64,000 bases of DNA from Rapana venosa (GCA_028751875.1 CM054158.1:5395050-5459049), one strand, 5' to 3'. Shown: positions 11,724 to 22,567, counted from the first letter of the stretch. The notes: generated by a model not told the origin, from the sequence alone. Made by a program: numbers and translations.

Positions 11724-12112
11724 AAGAAGGAAGGCACAGCTCTATTTCATGTTAAGTACAAATTCAATATATCATCATGGTCCTTTCACTACAACAACTT
11801 GTTGCATAGAAAACGGTTGCATTCAGAAATTTCAAAGCACTCACACACACTCACACACATACGCACACACACACACAATCATATGCACCCTTGCCTTGAT
11901 ATGTATCAACAAGCATAGAAATAAGAACAGAATAAGGCTAAAACCTTTTTAACTGTTTAATAAGATCCCTGAAACTAAAATTATAACACCATATCTCTCC
12001 ACCATATATATATTGAGAGAGAGATATATCATCTACTCCCATTACCCCCTCTGGGGTCGTAGGGGCACTGCAGTGACAAACGCTGCACCAGTTTACTCCA
12101 TTTGCAGCTTTT
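11724..12112. other. Non-coding flank shared by both arms
   Basis: Contains short CA runs (11840-11880) and an AT dinucleotide stretch near 12005-12030. It is the inverted counterpart of about 50005-50440. No coding signal is seen. The homology stops at 11717-11723, where LINE C begins. Confidence 0.7.
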
Positions 12113-12520
12113 GTGAGTGTGTATGTATGTGAGTGTGTATGTATATGAGTGTGTATGTATGTTGGTGTGTATGTGTGTGGGTGTGTATGTATGTGGGTGT
12201 GTATGTATGTGAGTGTGTATGTATATGAGTGTGTATGTATGTGGGTGTGTATGTATGTGGGTGTGTATGTATGTGGGTGTGTATGTATTTGGGTGTGTAT
12301 GTATGGTGAGTGTGTATGTATGTGGGTGTGTATGTATGTGAGTGTGTATGTATGTGGGTGTGTATGTATGTGAGTGTGTGTGTGAGTGTGTATGTATGTG
12401 GGTGTCTATGTATGTGGGTGTGTATGTATGTGGGTGTGTATGTATGTGAGTGTGTATGTATGTGGGTGTGTATTGTGGGTGTGTATGTATGTAGGTGTGT
12501 ATGTATGTGTGTGTATACAA
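12113..12520. repeat. 16-bp minisatellite, unit TGTATGTATGTGGGTG
   Basis: About 25 tandem copies of a 16-base unit, with GAG/GGG and TATG/TATA variants. The complementary array at 49466-50004 is longer (about 33 units) and has a different variant order, so the two arms differ in array length. Open frames rich in His, Thr and Tyr or in Cys, Met and Val across it are repeat artefacts. Confidence 0.95.
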
Positions 12521-13172
12521 AGGAAAAAGTCCATTCATAAAAGTTCCAAACACAAATGTCAACATTTCCCCCAGATTCCTGAACAATTATAAATTCCTGC
12601 ATAAATCTTGACACTGACTCTAGCCTCTCCTTACACAAATACAAGAACATGCCCAACTATTCCATAAATCTGCCAGTAATTTCACGAAGGTATAAAAAAG
12701 CACATATACATGATCACATGCACACATTCATATACATAACAGTTATGCACACAGATGCACACACACACACACACACATACACAAACACACGCACAAACAT
12801 ACATAACAAAACAACACTTTTTTTAACACTCTGGTAAAACTATTTTGATATTCCACATTGGCTACCAAATTCTGTAATGGATTGTTATAATCATATAAGC
12901 AGTTTACACTAAAGCTGCCATCGTATCTTTCTTTCTCTGTCGCCCACCTCTCACTGTGCTTTTCTTAATAATAATGCCTTGACTGCCTGGAATGTACAGG
13001 ATACAAACAACAACAATCCTATTTTCAAAAGCAAAATTAAACACAAACACCAACACTCCAGATGCAAGCAAACGGGAAACACTTTCACGGGAAGTAACCT
13101 CTGTGAAATGTATCACTACAGTGACATAGTTGTCTCCAGTGATGAGTTTCCCAGTGATTTGGCAATAGTCCT
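12521..13172. other. Non-coding sequence downstream of ENDOV, left copy
   Basis: Carries CA runs near 12755-12790 and is collinear, inverted, with 48830-49465. No open frame with coding character was found. It lies downstream of the terminal ENDOV exon in both copies, so it is most likely gene-flanking sequence. Confidence 0.65.
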
Positions 13173-13180
13173 AGAAAGCT

Positions 13181-13949
13181 TACGACCAGACTTGAAAACA
13201 GAGCTGGAGCATATGGGATGGAGGTGAGCTCGGAGAAAAGTAAAGTACTTGTTAACAGCACGAGCAACGCCACTGCTAAAATTTACATGAACGGCCAACA
13301 ACTGGAGGAGGTAGACGCTTTTAAATACCTTGGTGCTACACTCACAAAGGACGGGCGATCGACGACAGAAATCAAGGTCAGAATAGCCATGGCAACATCT
13401 TCCATGACAAAACTCACCACCATATGGAAAAGTAAAAAGATCAGTTTCCCAATCAAACTAAAGCTCTACAAAGCCCTAATTCAGACTATCCTGCTGTACG
13501 GAAGTGAAACCTGGACATTGACTGCTGAAGCAGCAAAGCGAATCCAGTCATTCGAAACAAAATGCCATAGAAAACTACTGGGCATATCCTGGAGAGAACG
13601 AAATACCAATGAATTTGTCAAGAGTCAAATATCACGGCTGGCAGGACCACAGGAACCCCTTCTCACCATCGTCAAGAAGAAAAAGCTGACATGGTTCGGC
13701 CACGTCACCCGCCACAACACTCTGCCAAAAACAGTACTGCAGGGAACACTCGAAGGTGGCAGAAAGAGGGGAAGACAACAAGTCATGGATGGACAACATC
13801 AGAGAATGGACCAGGATGAATGACTCGGCACTACTGCGCAGAGCCGAGGACCGGGATGGATGGAGGAGGCTTACCACAGCATTGTCTTTCGTGTCTCCCC
13901 CACGACCGCCAAGGTCACGGGTTTGATGATGATGATGATGATGATGATG
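13181..13949 (+). mobile_element. 5'-truncated RTE-like LINE fragment (family F) with 8-bp duplication
   Basis: Flanked by AGAAAGCT at 13173-13180 and 13950-13957. An open frame from 13218 to 13823 encodes the RT C-terminal part: GMEVSSEKSKVLVNSTS, DAFKYLGATLTKDGRSTTEI, ILLYGSETWTLTAEAAKRIQ, KLLGISWRERNTNEFVKSQI and LTWFGHVTRHNTLPKTVLQG. The 3' tail is a GAT repeat (13925-13950). The right arm has the unoccupied site near 48810-48818 (AGCTTTCT on the plus strand), so this is an arm-specific insertion. It is far less decayed than the copy at 1-1935. Confidence 0.9.
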
Positions 13950-13957
13950 AGAAAGCT

Positions 13958-14103
13958 GGTCATTCTTCCAGCAGTGAAGGGGTTAAAACAGAGAAAGATG
14001 GAGCGGGCTGGTTGTCAGTCAAGTCATCCATAGTGTCCCCTCTAAAGTGAAGAAGACTATGGGATATGTAACATCTAGTGATAACACTATCGCAGCCATG
14101 CTA
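13958..14103. other. ENDOV 3' flank, left copy
   Basis: Inverted counterpart of about 48680-48810. It contains the 3' UTR-like region directly after the terminal-exon stop codon on the minus strand. Confidence 0.6.
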
Positions 14104-14193
14104 CTACAATTCATTGGGACAAACGTCCCCTTCTGAACTACCAGCTCCAGGTTGACATTTCTCATTCAGATATTGTCGTGAGTACAGGTCCGC
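14104..14193 (-). pseudogene. ENDOV: ENDOV exon 6, left (minus-strand) copy
   Basis: The minus-strand terminal exon follows a GTGTGTTTCAG acceptor and reads ADLYSRQYLNEKC, then PGAGSSEGDVCPNEL and stop, 29 residues. The right-arm exon shares the first 13 residues but ends differently (VVQEGEVWPN) because of a one-base insertion, a one-base deletion and several substitutions. ADLYSRQ corresponds to the ADIRSRE motif at the end of the conserved core in animal ENDOV. The exon itself is open. It is called a pseudogene because the same copy is frameshifted in exon 4 and lacks exons 1-3. Confidence 0.75.
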
Positions 14194-14328
14194 CTGAAAC
14201 ACACCAACACACATGTCAACACTGATCTCCCTACAGTACTGAAACACACATGCCAGCACACACGTCAACACTGATCTCCCCACAGTCCTGAAACACACCA
14301 ACACACACGTCAACATTGATCTTCCCTT
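14194..14328 (-). repeat. Splice-acceptor-like tandem repeats, left copy
   Basis: Two to three minus-strand copies of a unit of about 45-49 bases (TTTCAGTACTGTAGGGAGAT, then CAGTGTTGACGTGTGTG). They sit directly upstream of the exon 6 acceptor. The right arm has about eight units at 48160-48595. The left array is interrupted at about 14328 by the tail of LINE A. Confidence 0.8.
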
Positions 14329-15340
14329 CTTTCTTTCTTTCATCTTCCGCTGGTGCCCTTCGGCGTCGCGGGGAGACACAGACGTCTGTCTGCAGCTAGG
14401 TGGGAGGCTTGATGTAGTGACAGGTCATGGGCTCGCAGGGTGTCAGCCACAGAGTTGCTCCATCATCTCCTTGGTCTACCTCTGGCTTTCCAGCCATTGT
14501 ATTTGGTGGTGTATGCCCGTAGGGCTGGTTGGTTGGGCGGCATTCTAGTGAGGTGACCAAACCACCTGATCCTTTGTTGTTCGACATGGTGGAGAATTGG
14601 TGCTAGTCCGACCATGTCTCTGATCACCTCATTCTTGATCTTGTCGCATCTGGTCTTGTTGACAGCTTTTCTCAGGCAGCGCATTTCACATGTGACCAAT
14701 TTTCTCTCTAAGGCTTTTGTTAGGGCCCATGTCTGACACTGGTATGTGAGTGTTGGAACAAATTCAAAAATCAAATTCAAAAGCTTTATTATCTCAAAGA
14801 CAGAGAAATTCTGGCGGGTTACTCGCCATACATAAAAACAATAAACATTTAAACATAATATTTAAAACACACACACACTGTCCAACATCAGCACGCACCC
14901 ATCATGAGATAAAATGCATCCACAAATCAGCAATATCTCAGCCAGCCACAAACCCACCCCAACAAAATCACTTTACTCATGTGCGCACAAGTAAACCCGT
15001 ACGTCCGCACATTCACAGTCACTTGCGCACGCGCACGCACGCTCGCACTTTGTAAACATTCGTACCCATGCTCACGCATTTTAATAATATAAGTTAAATT
15101 GTTGTAACATGTTGTATAAGACAAATATTAATTAAATTAATACTATGTTCTTTTAAGATATTGAACAGTCTAAAATAATAACAGCGCACATATTTAACAA
15201 AAACAAAACAAAACAACAACAAAATCATTTGTATAACATGTATAAGACAAATATCAGTGAAGTTAATACTCTATTCTATTAGAAACTGAACACAGTTTAC
15301 ACTAAAAAAAAATTTTTTTAAAAGGTAGCCTTTAGTCTCC

Positions 15341-15393
<53 letters not shown>

Positions 15394-15404
15394 TGGGCTT
15401 TAGT

Positions 15405-17353
15405 TCAATTCAGATTTATTATCATACATTTATTAATTAGCAGAATTGAGGTTGGAATAAAACTATTTTTAAATCGCAGGGTTCTAGACTTGGGTACTCT
15501 GTAGCGCTTTTGAGAAGGCAGGAGTTCAAAATATTTTGCAAGCACATGTGTGTCATCACTCACAATCTGTCTAGCTCTGTCTCTCACACGGCATTCATAC
15601 AAGTCATTCAGTTTCATTTGCTCACAGCCCACAATTTTGCCACATCTGGTTACAATCTTGTTTACTATGTTTTTGTTTTAACAGTCAGGCCCCCCATACC
15701 AACAAACCAAGGAAATGAAAGGACAGACTCAATAAAGCATCGGTAGAAATTTGGTAAAACTTTTACATTTACTTTAAGACTCCGGAGTTTTTGAAGGAAA
15801 AAGATGCGTGAGTGGCATTTTCTATTTACAAGGTCTGTATTAGCATCAAAGTTTAGTTTATCATCAATAATAGTACCTAGATATTTGTATTGGTGTACAC
15901 GCTCTACCTTTACACCATCAATGTAAAGATTTGGTATGGGCTGGGGTCCCTGCGAAAATCAATCAACATTTCCTTAGTCTTTTTAACATTAAGGTCAAGA
16001 CAGTTCTGTTTGCACCAGGAGGAGAACTCCTCAACTTGTTTAAAATACATGACATGGGAATTAGACAGATCTTCCAGAGCAGAGTCATCAGAATATTTGA
16101 TTAACGGTATAAGATCAGAGCCAGTGCAGTCATTTGTGTAAAGGGTGAAAAGGATGGGGGACAGAACAGTGCCTTGGGAAGAACCAGTGGAAGTTGATCT
16201 TTGAGTGGATATGGCTTTTTGAAATCGAACAAACTGTGTCCGGTGTGTCAAAAAGCTCATTATCCAGAGAATTAACCGAGGACAGACATTTACTGAGAGC
16301 AGTTTGAGAGCTAATAGATGGGGCTGAATGGTATTAAAGGCAGAAGAGAAGTCAATGAAAAGTATACGAACAAAGGAGTCGGGTTTTTCTAGGTGGGAAT
16401 AAACATTATGCAGCAAGGTAATTGTAGCATCATTTGTGCTTCTGTTGGCTTTGTATGCAAACTGAAGAGGATCTAGATATGAAGAAGTAGAGAAAAGAAG
16501 CCATTTGAGAACGATTTGTTCAAAACATTTCATTACTATTGGAGTGAGAGCTACTGGTCTATAGTCATTTAAAGATTTGGGGTGATTATTTTTTGGAACA
16601 GGACAAATTATTGATTTTTTCCAGAGACTTGGTACATGGCATGCTTTCAAAGACAGAGAAAACAAATCACTAAAAACATGACACAGCTGCTCTGCACAAG
16701 ATTTTAAAAGCCGACCACAAATACCATCCACACCCACAGCCTTCCTCACATGCAATGCTTTAAATACTGATTTAACATCTGTAGCATGAACAGTAAAATC
16801 TTCATCATTCGAATCATTATCACAGACATTTTGTTGCAGGTTAGACAGAACAGATTGAAGCTCATGTTTGTGATCTTCACGCTCAAAGCGGCAATAGAAC
16901 TCATTCAGTTCATCAGCAAAAGCTTTTTGTTCCTCTAGTGGCATTGACTGTGTTGACATTTTTGAGTTTGCTTGCCCTGAAAGTATCTTTAAACCCTTCC
17001 ACGCATTAGCCAAATGACCCCTCTGAAATTGTCTTATAAGATCTTTTACATTCTCGAATTTCTTTTTGAAGTTCCTTTTGAATTGTTCTGCAGGCCATTC
17101 TATCACCGCTCTGAAACGCTACTTTCTTTTTGTTTAGAGAGGATTTGAGTGTTTTTGTCACCCAAGGTTTATTGTTGGGAAATATCTTTACAGTTTTTTG
17201 TGGAATAATAAGATTTTCACAAAAAGAGATATATGCATGTACAACATCAGTCACTTCATCAACATTGTCACTTGAGTCAAGAAACACACTCCAGTCAGTA
17301 CACTCAAAACAACCTTTCAACTCTTCCACACTCTCATGCGTCCACACTTTCAC
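15405..17353 (-). CDS. Linker and reverse transcriptase of LINE B
   Basis: Two overlapping frames (17353-17006 and 17106-15910) plus a C-terminal part to 15405. RT motifs in order are WKKSIICPVPKNNHPKSLND, YRPVALTPIVMKCFEQIVLK, FVRILFIDFSSAFNTIQPHL (motif A), STGSSQGTVLSPILFTLYTN (motif B) and IKYSDDSAL (catalytic box YSDD instead of the commoner YADD). VKKTKEMLIDFR follows. The 398-residue frame is unbroken. The single frame change at about 17050 could be a sequencing indel, so this element may have been active recently. Confidence 0.8.
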
Positions 17354-18414
17354 TTTTTGTTTTCACAATAGGGTCAGTTTTTATTTTGGGTTTATATGCA
17401 GGTATGAGGAAAATAATTTATTGTGTTGTGATCTGAGGTACCAAGAGGTGGCAAAGCAACAGACTTATAGGCATGTAAAATGTTCCCAAAACATTTGTCA
17501 AGAATTTTGTGTTGACGGGTAAAAGAAGTCACATATTGTTTAAAAGAAGGAAGAGCATGTTTTAAATCACAGTGGTTAAAATCGCCAAGCACAAAACAGG
17601 GCAAATCAGGAGCATTCAATTGCAGTTCGTGTACTGTGTCAGAGATCTGGGAGGCGGCACGTGCAGCACAGGCAGAGGGAGGCACATAGCACACTGTCAC
17701 AAACACTTGGCCAAACTCCCTTGGCAGATATTTAGGACGGAGGGACACTGACAACAATTCAACATCTGCAGTACACACTTGCTTTCTGACCTTGACATTC
17801 GCTCTTGCACACCAACTTTCATTCACGTACAGGCACACGCCACCACCTTGTTTTTTTCCGCTCTCATCTTTCTCTCTGTCCATTCGATACGGCACACCAA
17901 AACCATTCAAAGCCACACTCTCATCACTAATAAAATCGCTAAACCAAGTTTCAGTAAAACAAAGTAAACATGAATTCTTATATTCAGATAAAAACTGTAT
18001 GTTTCCTTGAAGTTCATCGAAATTAAAATTGCATCCATTGGGTCGAATTGATCGCACATTTGCTAAAACAATAGAGGGTAATGCAGGTTGAAATTTGAAT
18101 CGTCTCAAACGTCTTTTCACTCCTCCTCTACGGCCTCTTTTTCGATGATGAGTGGGTTCCAGAGTTCTGGCATTCTTAAAGTCACAGCGTAACTCAGGAG
18201 GAATGTCATATAAACAAGAGTCAGAGCTAAAAGCAGATTTAATTTCTAAAAGTTTCTCTCTTGAATAAGATATATGTAGGGTGCCTGTACCTGTGTTAAC
18301 ATGGCTGTCGTTTTCGAAATGGAAGGCAGGTACACATAAAATATTCCACGCACTAATACACCACCACCACAATAAAAACAATCGGCACACATCCATCACT
18401 GGTATAGCTGACAC
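17354..18414 (-). CDS. APE endonuclease region of LINE B
   Basis: A 340-residue open frame. The N-terminal about 100 residues hold a hydrophobic start (possibly a chance signal-like stretch), then a basic block (HHRKRGRRGGVKRRLRRFKF). The endonuclease follows: ALPSIVLANVRSIRPN (about residue 110), LLCFTETWFSDFISD (about 145), KKQGGGVCLYVN, LPCFVLGDFNHCDLKHALPS (about 270) and LGTSDHNTI (about 325). These include the Asn, Glu, Asp/Asn and Ser-Asp-His positions of the APE fold. A frame change near 17390 links it to the linker and RT. A basic block before the endonuclease is also seen in CR1/Rex1-type elements. Confidence 0.8.
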
Positions 18415-19541
18415 TTATACTCTCACATGCAACACAATCACAGTCAAATTCTTCCTTCTTTGCACCAAAATACAAGAAAAACATCAGAGCTCGTAACCCT
18501 GCGGCCACCCAGCTGTGAAGCGCCACACACAAAATGGCGTTGATGAGTTTTGCCTTGGTGCTCATTGGGATGCTGGAATGTTTTAGAAGGGGGGCGAGTT
18601 GGTAACTGACTGTGTTCGCTTTCTGGCATCTTGTTTATATCTCTCTGTCCAATTTTCCATCTTCAGTGAAGAGGCTGCCAAGGTATTTAATTCTTTGGTC
18701 TGTTTCAGCTGGGTGCCGTTGATGTTGATGTCCAGCTTTCCTGGATTTCTGCTGACAGACATAACTTCTGTTTTGGTGATACTGATCTTCATGTCATACC
18801 TCTCACAGCTTGTGTTGAGTTGGTCTGTGTGATCTTGAAGAGCTGCTTTGTCCTGATTCATCAGGGACTGGTCGTCAGCAAATAATAGTTCGTCAGGGCC
18901 TCAAGATCTGGTTGGCTTCCTTTGTGATCTGGTCCATGTAGATCACGAAGAGAAGGGAGAGAGTATGCAGCCTTGCCTGACCCCTGATGTAACCGGGAAC
19001 CAGTCGGATGTTCCACTGGCTGTTCGGACTGCGCTCATACTGTTGGCATAGATTGCTCTGATGTTATCAAGCAACTGCCCCTTCACGTCATACTGCTCCA
19101 GGATCTTCCAGAGCTTGTCTCTGTTGACTCGGTCGAAAGCTTTTTCTTGGTCAACGAATACTGTATGCAGGTCTTGGTTGTATTCGATGGCTCTTTCACA
19201 CAGCTGTCGGAGTGCGAAAATGGCATCTGAAAAAAAGCAGCTATATAAAGCTTGGGCCAAGACCAAGACAGAAGAGGACTACGCCAAGTACAGAATCGCA
19301 AGAAGACATAGTAATCGTGTTGTGAAAGCCTCCAAAGAAAAATCTTGGGCGACTTATGGAGAGAAGTTAAGTGAAATTTGCAAGAACTCCCCAAGAGAAT
19401 TTTTCAAAAGTGTGAAGACGATGAGAGTAAGAGATGAGCCATTCAATCCAACAACAGTAGTGAATGATGCAGATGGAGAGGCACTGCACAAAGAAGAGGA
19501 AATTCTGAAACGATGGGAAGATTACTTTAAAGATCTTTTAA

Positions 19542-21018
19542 CCCTCTTGTCCCCGATCTGGCCGCAGCTGACAGTAACAGCAGCTGCCGCTAGATTCCAA
19601 TACGACCGCAGCCGACAGTTGGTGCTGCCCATGTGGGCAGTACTTTTCCATCACACACAGATCTCGTAGTTTTCACACTATGTGTCTGAAAATTAGTGGG
19701 GCGATGCAGGGAGGGTGTCAGAGGGTTCCAGTGATAAATTTAGACCACTAACATGCGTGTAGTGGGGAGGGAAGGAAGAAATAACAGCCAGCGACCGGAA
19801 CGCTTTTCAATGGTGCAGCGTGGTGGGAAAAAAATGGCGTTTTCTTTAGTTGCAGACGATTCATCTGATTAGCCAGACGATAAATTGAATGTTATTGTCT
19901 TGCAAGTAGAAACATTTGAATGAGAATTGTTAAGTGAGTCCGATATTAAACGCTTACGAGGAAGAGGAGGAAGGAAATGCTGCAGTTAGGGAGAAGAGTG
20001 AGCCTGAAAATAATGTGCTACAGGGCACATTCCTGACCTGTGCTACACACACGGACTGTGGAGAAATTTGACCTCCTGGCTGGCCCGCGGCATAGACGCC
20101 TGAAAATGTGATGCATTTTGACTGTTCTCTCATTAATACCACACTTTTGCTTTGAAACTGCAATGCAGAAAGAACAGATTGCCGATAATGAAAACGCAAG
20201 AAGGAAAATAAAATAGGTCTCTGGTCTGCCAAGGTTCGACAGGTGAGAGCAATGGGTACCGCCCCCCCCCACCCCCCCCCCCCCCCCCCCCCCCCACACA
20301 TCCATAATTGTGCTTTTTGTGACGTGATGTGACCCTGTGCCACAACTACAACTACTTTAGAGACTACAACATTAACATTTTGTAGGGTTACAGAAGTTCT
20401 GTGTTGTTTCGAATTTGTCACACCTGTGCTGTAACACTGGTGACAGTCATGTACAATAATATACTTCTGTACACTTAACAAACATGTGGTAGCACACGCA
20501 GATATGAACTGCAGTATAAAGGCCACATGTTGATTGAATATTACTTGTTTTCAAAAGAAAGAATAGTTAAACAAACTCTGTCTCCTCGAGACTTACCATA
20601 AAACAACAGGTGCTATGGGGACATTGTGTGACACATCCTTGAAGTCTATTGCACATAACCAGTGTAAACACATCAGACTGGGTATCACTTCCTTATTCGA
20701 CACTAACAATAACATGCTATGAACTATCGTCAAATCCATGCAGGGTTGCTGTTTTATCAATAAATACCATATTTTTAACCTTGTGATTGGTGACAAATAA
20801 GGTGACAATACAAGACATCTGGTGACCAGACACATAAACTTGCGCCTAAATGCAAGTACAAAGACATACCTAGCTTGTGACAAAATTTCAGCTTGATAAC
20901 TTGTCATGCACACACACAATTGTCTTAGGAGTAAAGTAAGTCAGATGGAGGTAGAAAACCTTCAAAGAATTCAAAATCTACAGGCAGTTTAGCTCTGTAG
21001 AATCCAACAACAAGAGGG
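19542..21018. mobile_element. TTAA-flanked piggyBac-like non-autonomous element, 1.48 kb
   Basis: Bounded by TTAA at 19538-19541 and 21019-21022, with ends CCCTCTTGT and its inverse ACAAGAGGG near 21018. TTAA targets and a CCC start are the classic piggyBac signature. Near 19845 the plus strand reads FSLVADDSSD, then a stop, then PDD, which resembles an acidic transposase N terminus. No transposase core is left. A long C run lies at 20261-20295. The right arm shows a single TTAA at 47604-47607, which matches the flank on the 21022 side. Confidence 0.65.
20261..20295. repeat. Poly-C tract
   Basis: About 35 bases, almost all C, broken by one A near 20271. It lies inside the piggyBac-like element. 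Gly-rich open frames on the minus strand are artefacts of this run. Confidence 0.95.
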
Positions 21019-21475
21019 TTAAACATTTCAGGAGGAAAATTGCGATCAATTTACGTCACTAGCACAGAAATTAACACTCTCAATACTAAACAAAGAAGAG
21101 CTATCTGGTGAGAACATCCAATCTATCTGTTATTTTGGTTTATAACGCCAACACAAAAGTGCTGTACTTGCTCAAATTCACGTCTCCACAACAACAAGAG
21201 AACACTGCACTGAACACACCTGAATGTAGTGCTGAAGAAAATGACAAACGTATCACAAAGCCCTTAAAAGTTGGAAATTAAAATCCATGGGGCCACTTTC
21301 CCCTGCTGAAACAGTGGAAAGAACGCCACGCTATCTTGATGGCGCCAAACTGGACCATTGCATCTGGTCCGCGCCAGAGCTAAAAATAGCACATCAGGGG
21401 TCAAGTTCCAGTGTCTAAGTGCAGCAGAAAATGGGGGAAAACGACTGCCGTGTTACGTGCTCTTTTACATCCAGT
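21019..21475. other. Intron 5 sequence of ENDOV, left copy
   Basis: Collinear and inverted to about 47150-47605 (for example AGATAGCTCTTCTTTGTTT on the right). No gene seen. It includes the end of a SINE II tail (21459-21480). Confidence 0.7.
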
Positions 21476-21487
21476 CCCCGAATAATA

Positions 21488-21780
21488 GGGGACGGGATAG
21501 CTCAGTGGTCGGAGCACTCGCTTTCCCCCAGCCAAGTTAAGCAGCGTCGGGCGTGGTTACCAGTTGGATGGGTGACCGTTTGCGCGCCTTGGCTTCAGTA
21601 CAGTTCCCCCAGTTCACCCAGCTGTAAATGGGTACCTGCCCTCTTTAAGGTCAGGGAAGGTAAAGCAGCGAGGGAGAGGAGATGGGCGCCGCCCTCAATA
21701 TGCTGGCCCTAGAGAAGTGAGGTCTCTGACACCTCGCTCCCCTACGACCTTATAGGTTATGGGACTCCTTTACCTTTTAC
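21488..21780 (+). mobile_element. SINE family I (tRNA-like start, 5S-rRNA-like body), copy 1
   Basis: Starts GGGGACGGGATAGCTCAGTG, a tRNA-like A-box region. It continues AAGTTAAGCAGCGTCGGGCG and TTGGATGGGTGACCGTTTGC, which match the internal promoter and 3' half of animal 5S rRNA. The tail ends GGTTATGGGACTCCTTTACC. It is flanked by CCCCGAATAA on both sides (21476-21485 and 21780-21789). The right arm lacks it (near 47135), so it is a dimorphic insertion placed inside an older SINE II copy. Confidence 0.8.
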
Positions 21781-21899
21781 CCCGAATAAGGGGCATAAAT
21801 AAGCAGGAAGCTCAAAACAGAGAGAGATGGAGAAGGCTCATCAATGTCAAACCGCCCCTGGGAGAAACATGACAAAAAAGGAAGAAGAAGTCCCCGTGT

Positions 21900-22171
21900 G
21901 TATGTGGTTTTGTAGATTCTGTCATCTGTTCCCACCGGCACACAATCACCTACTCTTATGAAAAGCGGAACAGGATTTAACGTGTGCGCAATATGTTCTA
22001 CGTGCGTTCGCACACGGGACCTCGATTTATAGTCTCATCCAAAGGACTTTTGGGGAGAGTGGAGTCTGCACTGATGTTAACCCCAGGGGAAAATATCCCC
22101 TTGAACGGGAATCGAACCCGGGTCATCAGATTGCGAGCACAATGTTCTAACCACTAGGCTATCCCGTCCCC
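21900..22171 (-). mobile_element. tRNA-derived SINE family II, left-arm copy
   Basis: On the minus strand it starts GGGGACGGGATAGCCTAGTG (A box) with CCCGGGTTCGATTCCCGTTC (B box), then the conserved body TGTGCGAACGCACGTAGAAC. Its tail is separated by an insertion and by SINE I at 21476-21789. The orthologous copy on the right arm is at 46758-47170. This is the most abundant SINE in the window. Confidence 0.85.
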
Positions 22172-22567
22172 ATTGCCGGTAAGTACAGACGACCAGCCCA
22201 GTAACAACCAAACTAGTTCTCTGCCGCCTCCTCCATCAAGAGGGGTGGCAGGCTAGACTGGTCACAAGCTGCTCTGAAGTCGTTACTGTGTCGGCTGAGG
22301 CTGTGGGCAGGGGTCCAACAGAGCCACAAGCACAGAAGACCAGGAAACCGCACATCTTCCCACCCACACCCCCCTCCATCTCCAACATGCTCCTCCCTCT
22401 CTCTCAATATAGGGGAAAATGCAGAAAGAAAAAAAAAAGAAAAAGAAAGAAAGAAAGAAAAGAAAGATTGGAGTGGCACGAAGGCAGGCTTTCGAACCTA
22501 CTTTTTCTAAACCACCAAGTAGTGATTGGACATTAACAAAGCAAAAACAGAACAAACCAAAACTTAC
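22172..22567. other. Intron 5 of ENDOV near exon 5, left copy
   Basis: Inverted counterpart of 41292-41336 plus 46397-46757. It includes an A/AAG-rich run (22420-22465). It holds the unoccupied target AATGTCCAATCA (minus strand, near 22531-22542) of the 5-kb LINE found in the right arm. Confidence 0.8.

Larger units (their letters stand above)
14765..18530 (-). mobile_element. Nearly intact CR1/Rex1-like LINE (family B) inside LINE A
   Basis: Minus-strand non-LTR element, about 3.8 kb, inserted in the C-terminal RT codons of LINE A (between TKAKLINAI and LTYQCQTW). It carries a short N-terminal region, an APE endonuclease, RT and a C-terminal part down to about 15405. The 3' region (14765-15400) has a CT run at 15340-15390 and ends in repeated TTGAATTTG-like words. 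It has few disruptions, so it is the best preserved LINE in the window. The right arm lacks it. Confidence 0.8.
14329..19541 (-). mobile_element. RTE-like LINE (family A) with inverted 5' part, host of LINE B
   Basis: Minus-strand RT pieces lie on both sides of LINE B. The C terminus at 14396-14780 reads LTYQCQTWALTKALERKL, IRWFGHLTRMPPNQ and ARGRPRR. The RT core at 18530-19230 reads FVDQEKAFDRVNRDKLWKIL, TSGVRQGCILSP and KISITKTEVMSVSRNPGK. The 3' tail is a GAAA repeat near 14329-14342 inside the acceptor-repeat array. At about 19228 the reading jumps to the plus strand. The segment 19228-19541 encodes the region expected upstream of this RT (EDYAKYRIARRHSNRVVKAS, EEEILKRWEDYFKDLL). A minus body with an inverted 5' end fits twin priming. 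Confidence 0.8.

Noticed and set aside
12029..12656. Long His/Thr/Tyr-rich open frames
   Set aside because: They only translate the 16-base CATACATACACACCCA array; the same applies to 49377-50123. No stop appears because the unit lacks stops in several frames, not because of selection.
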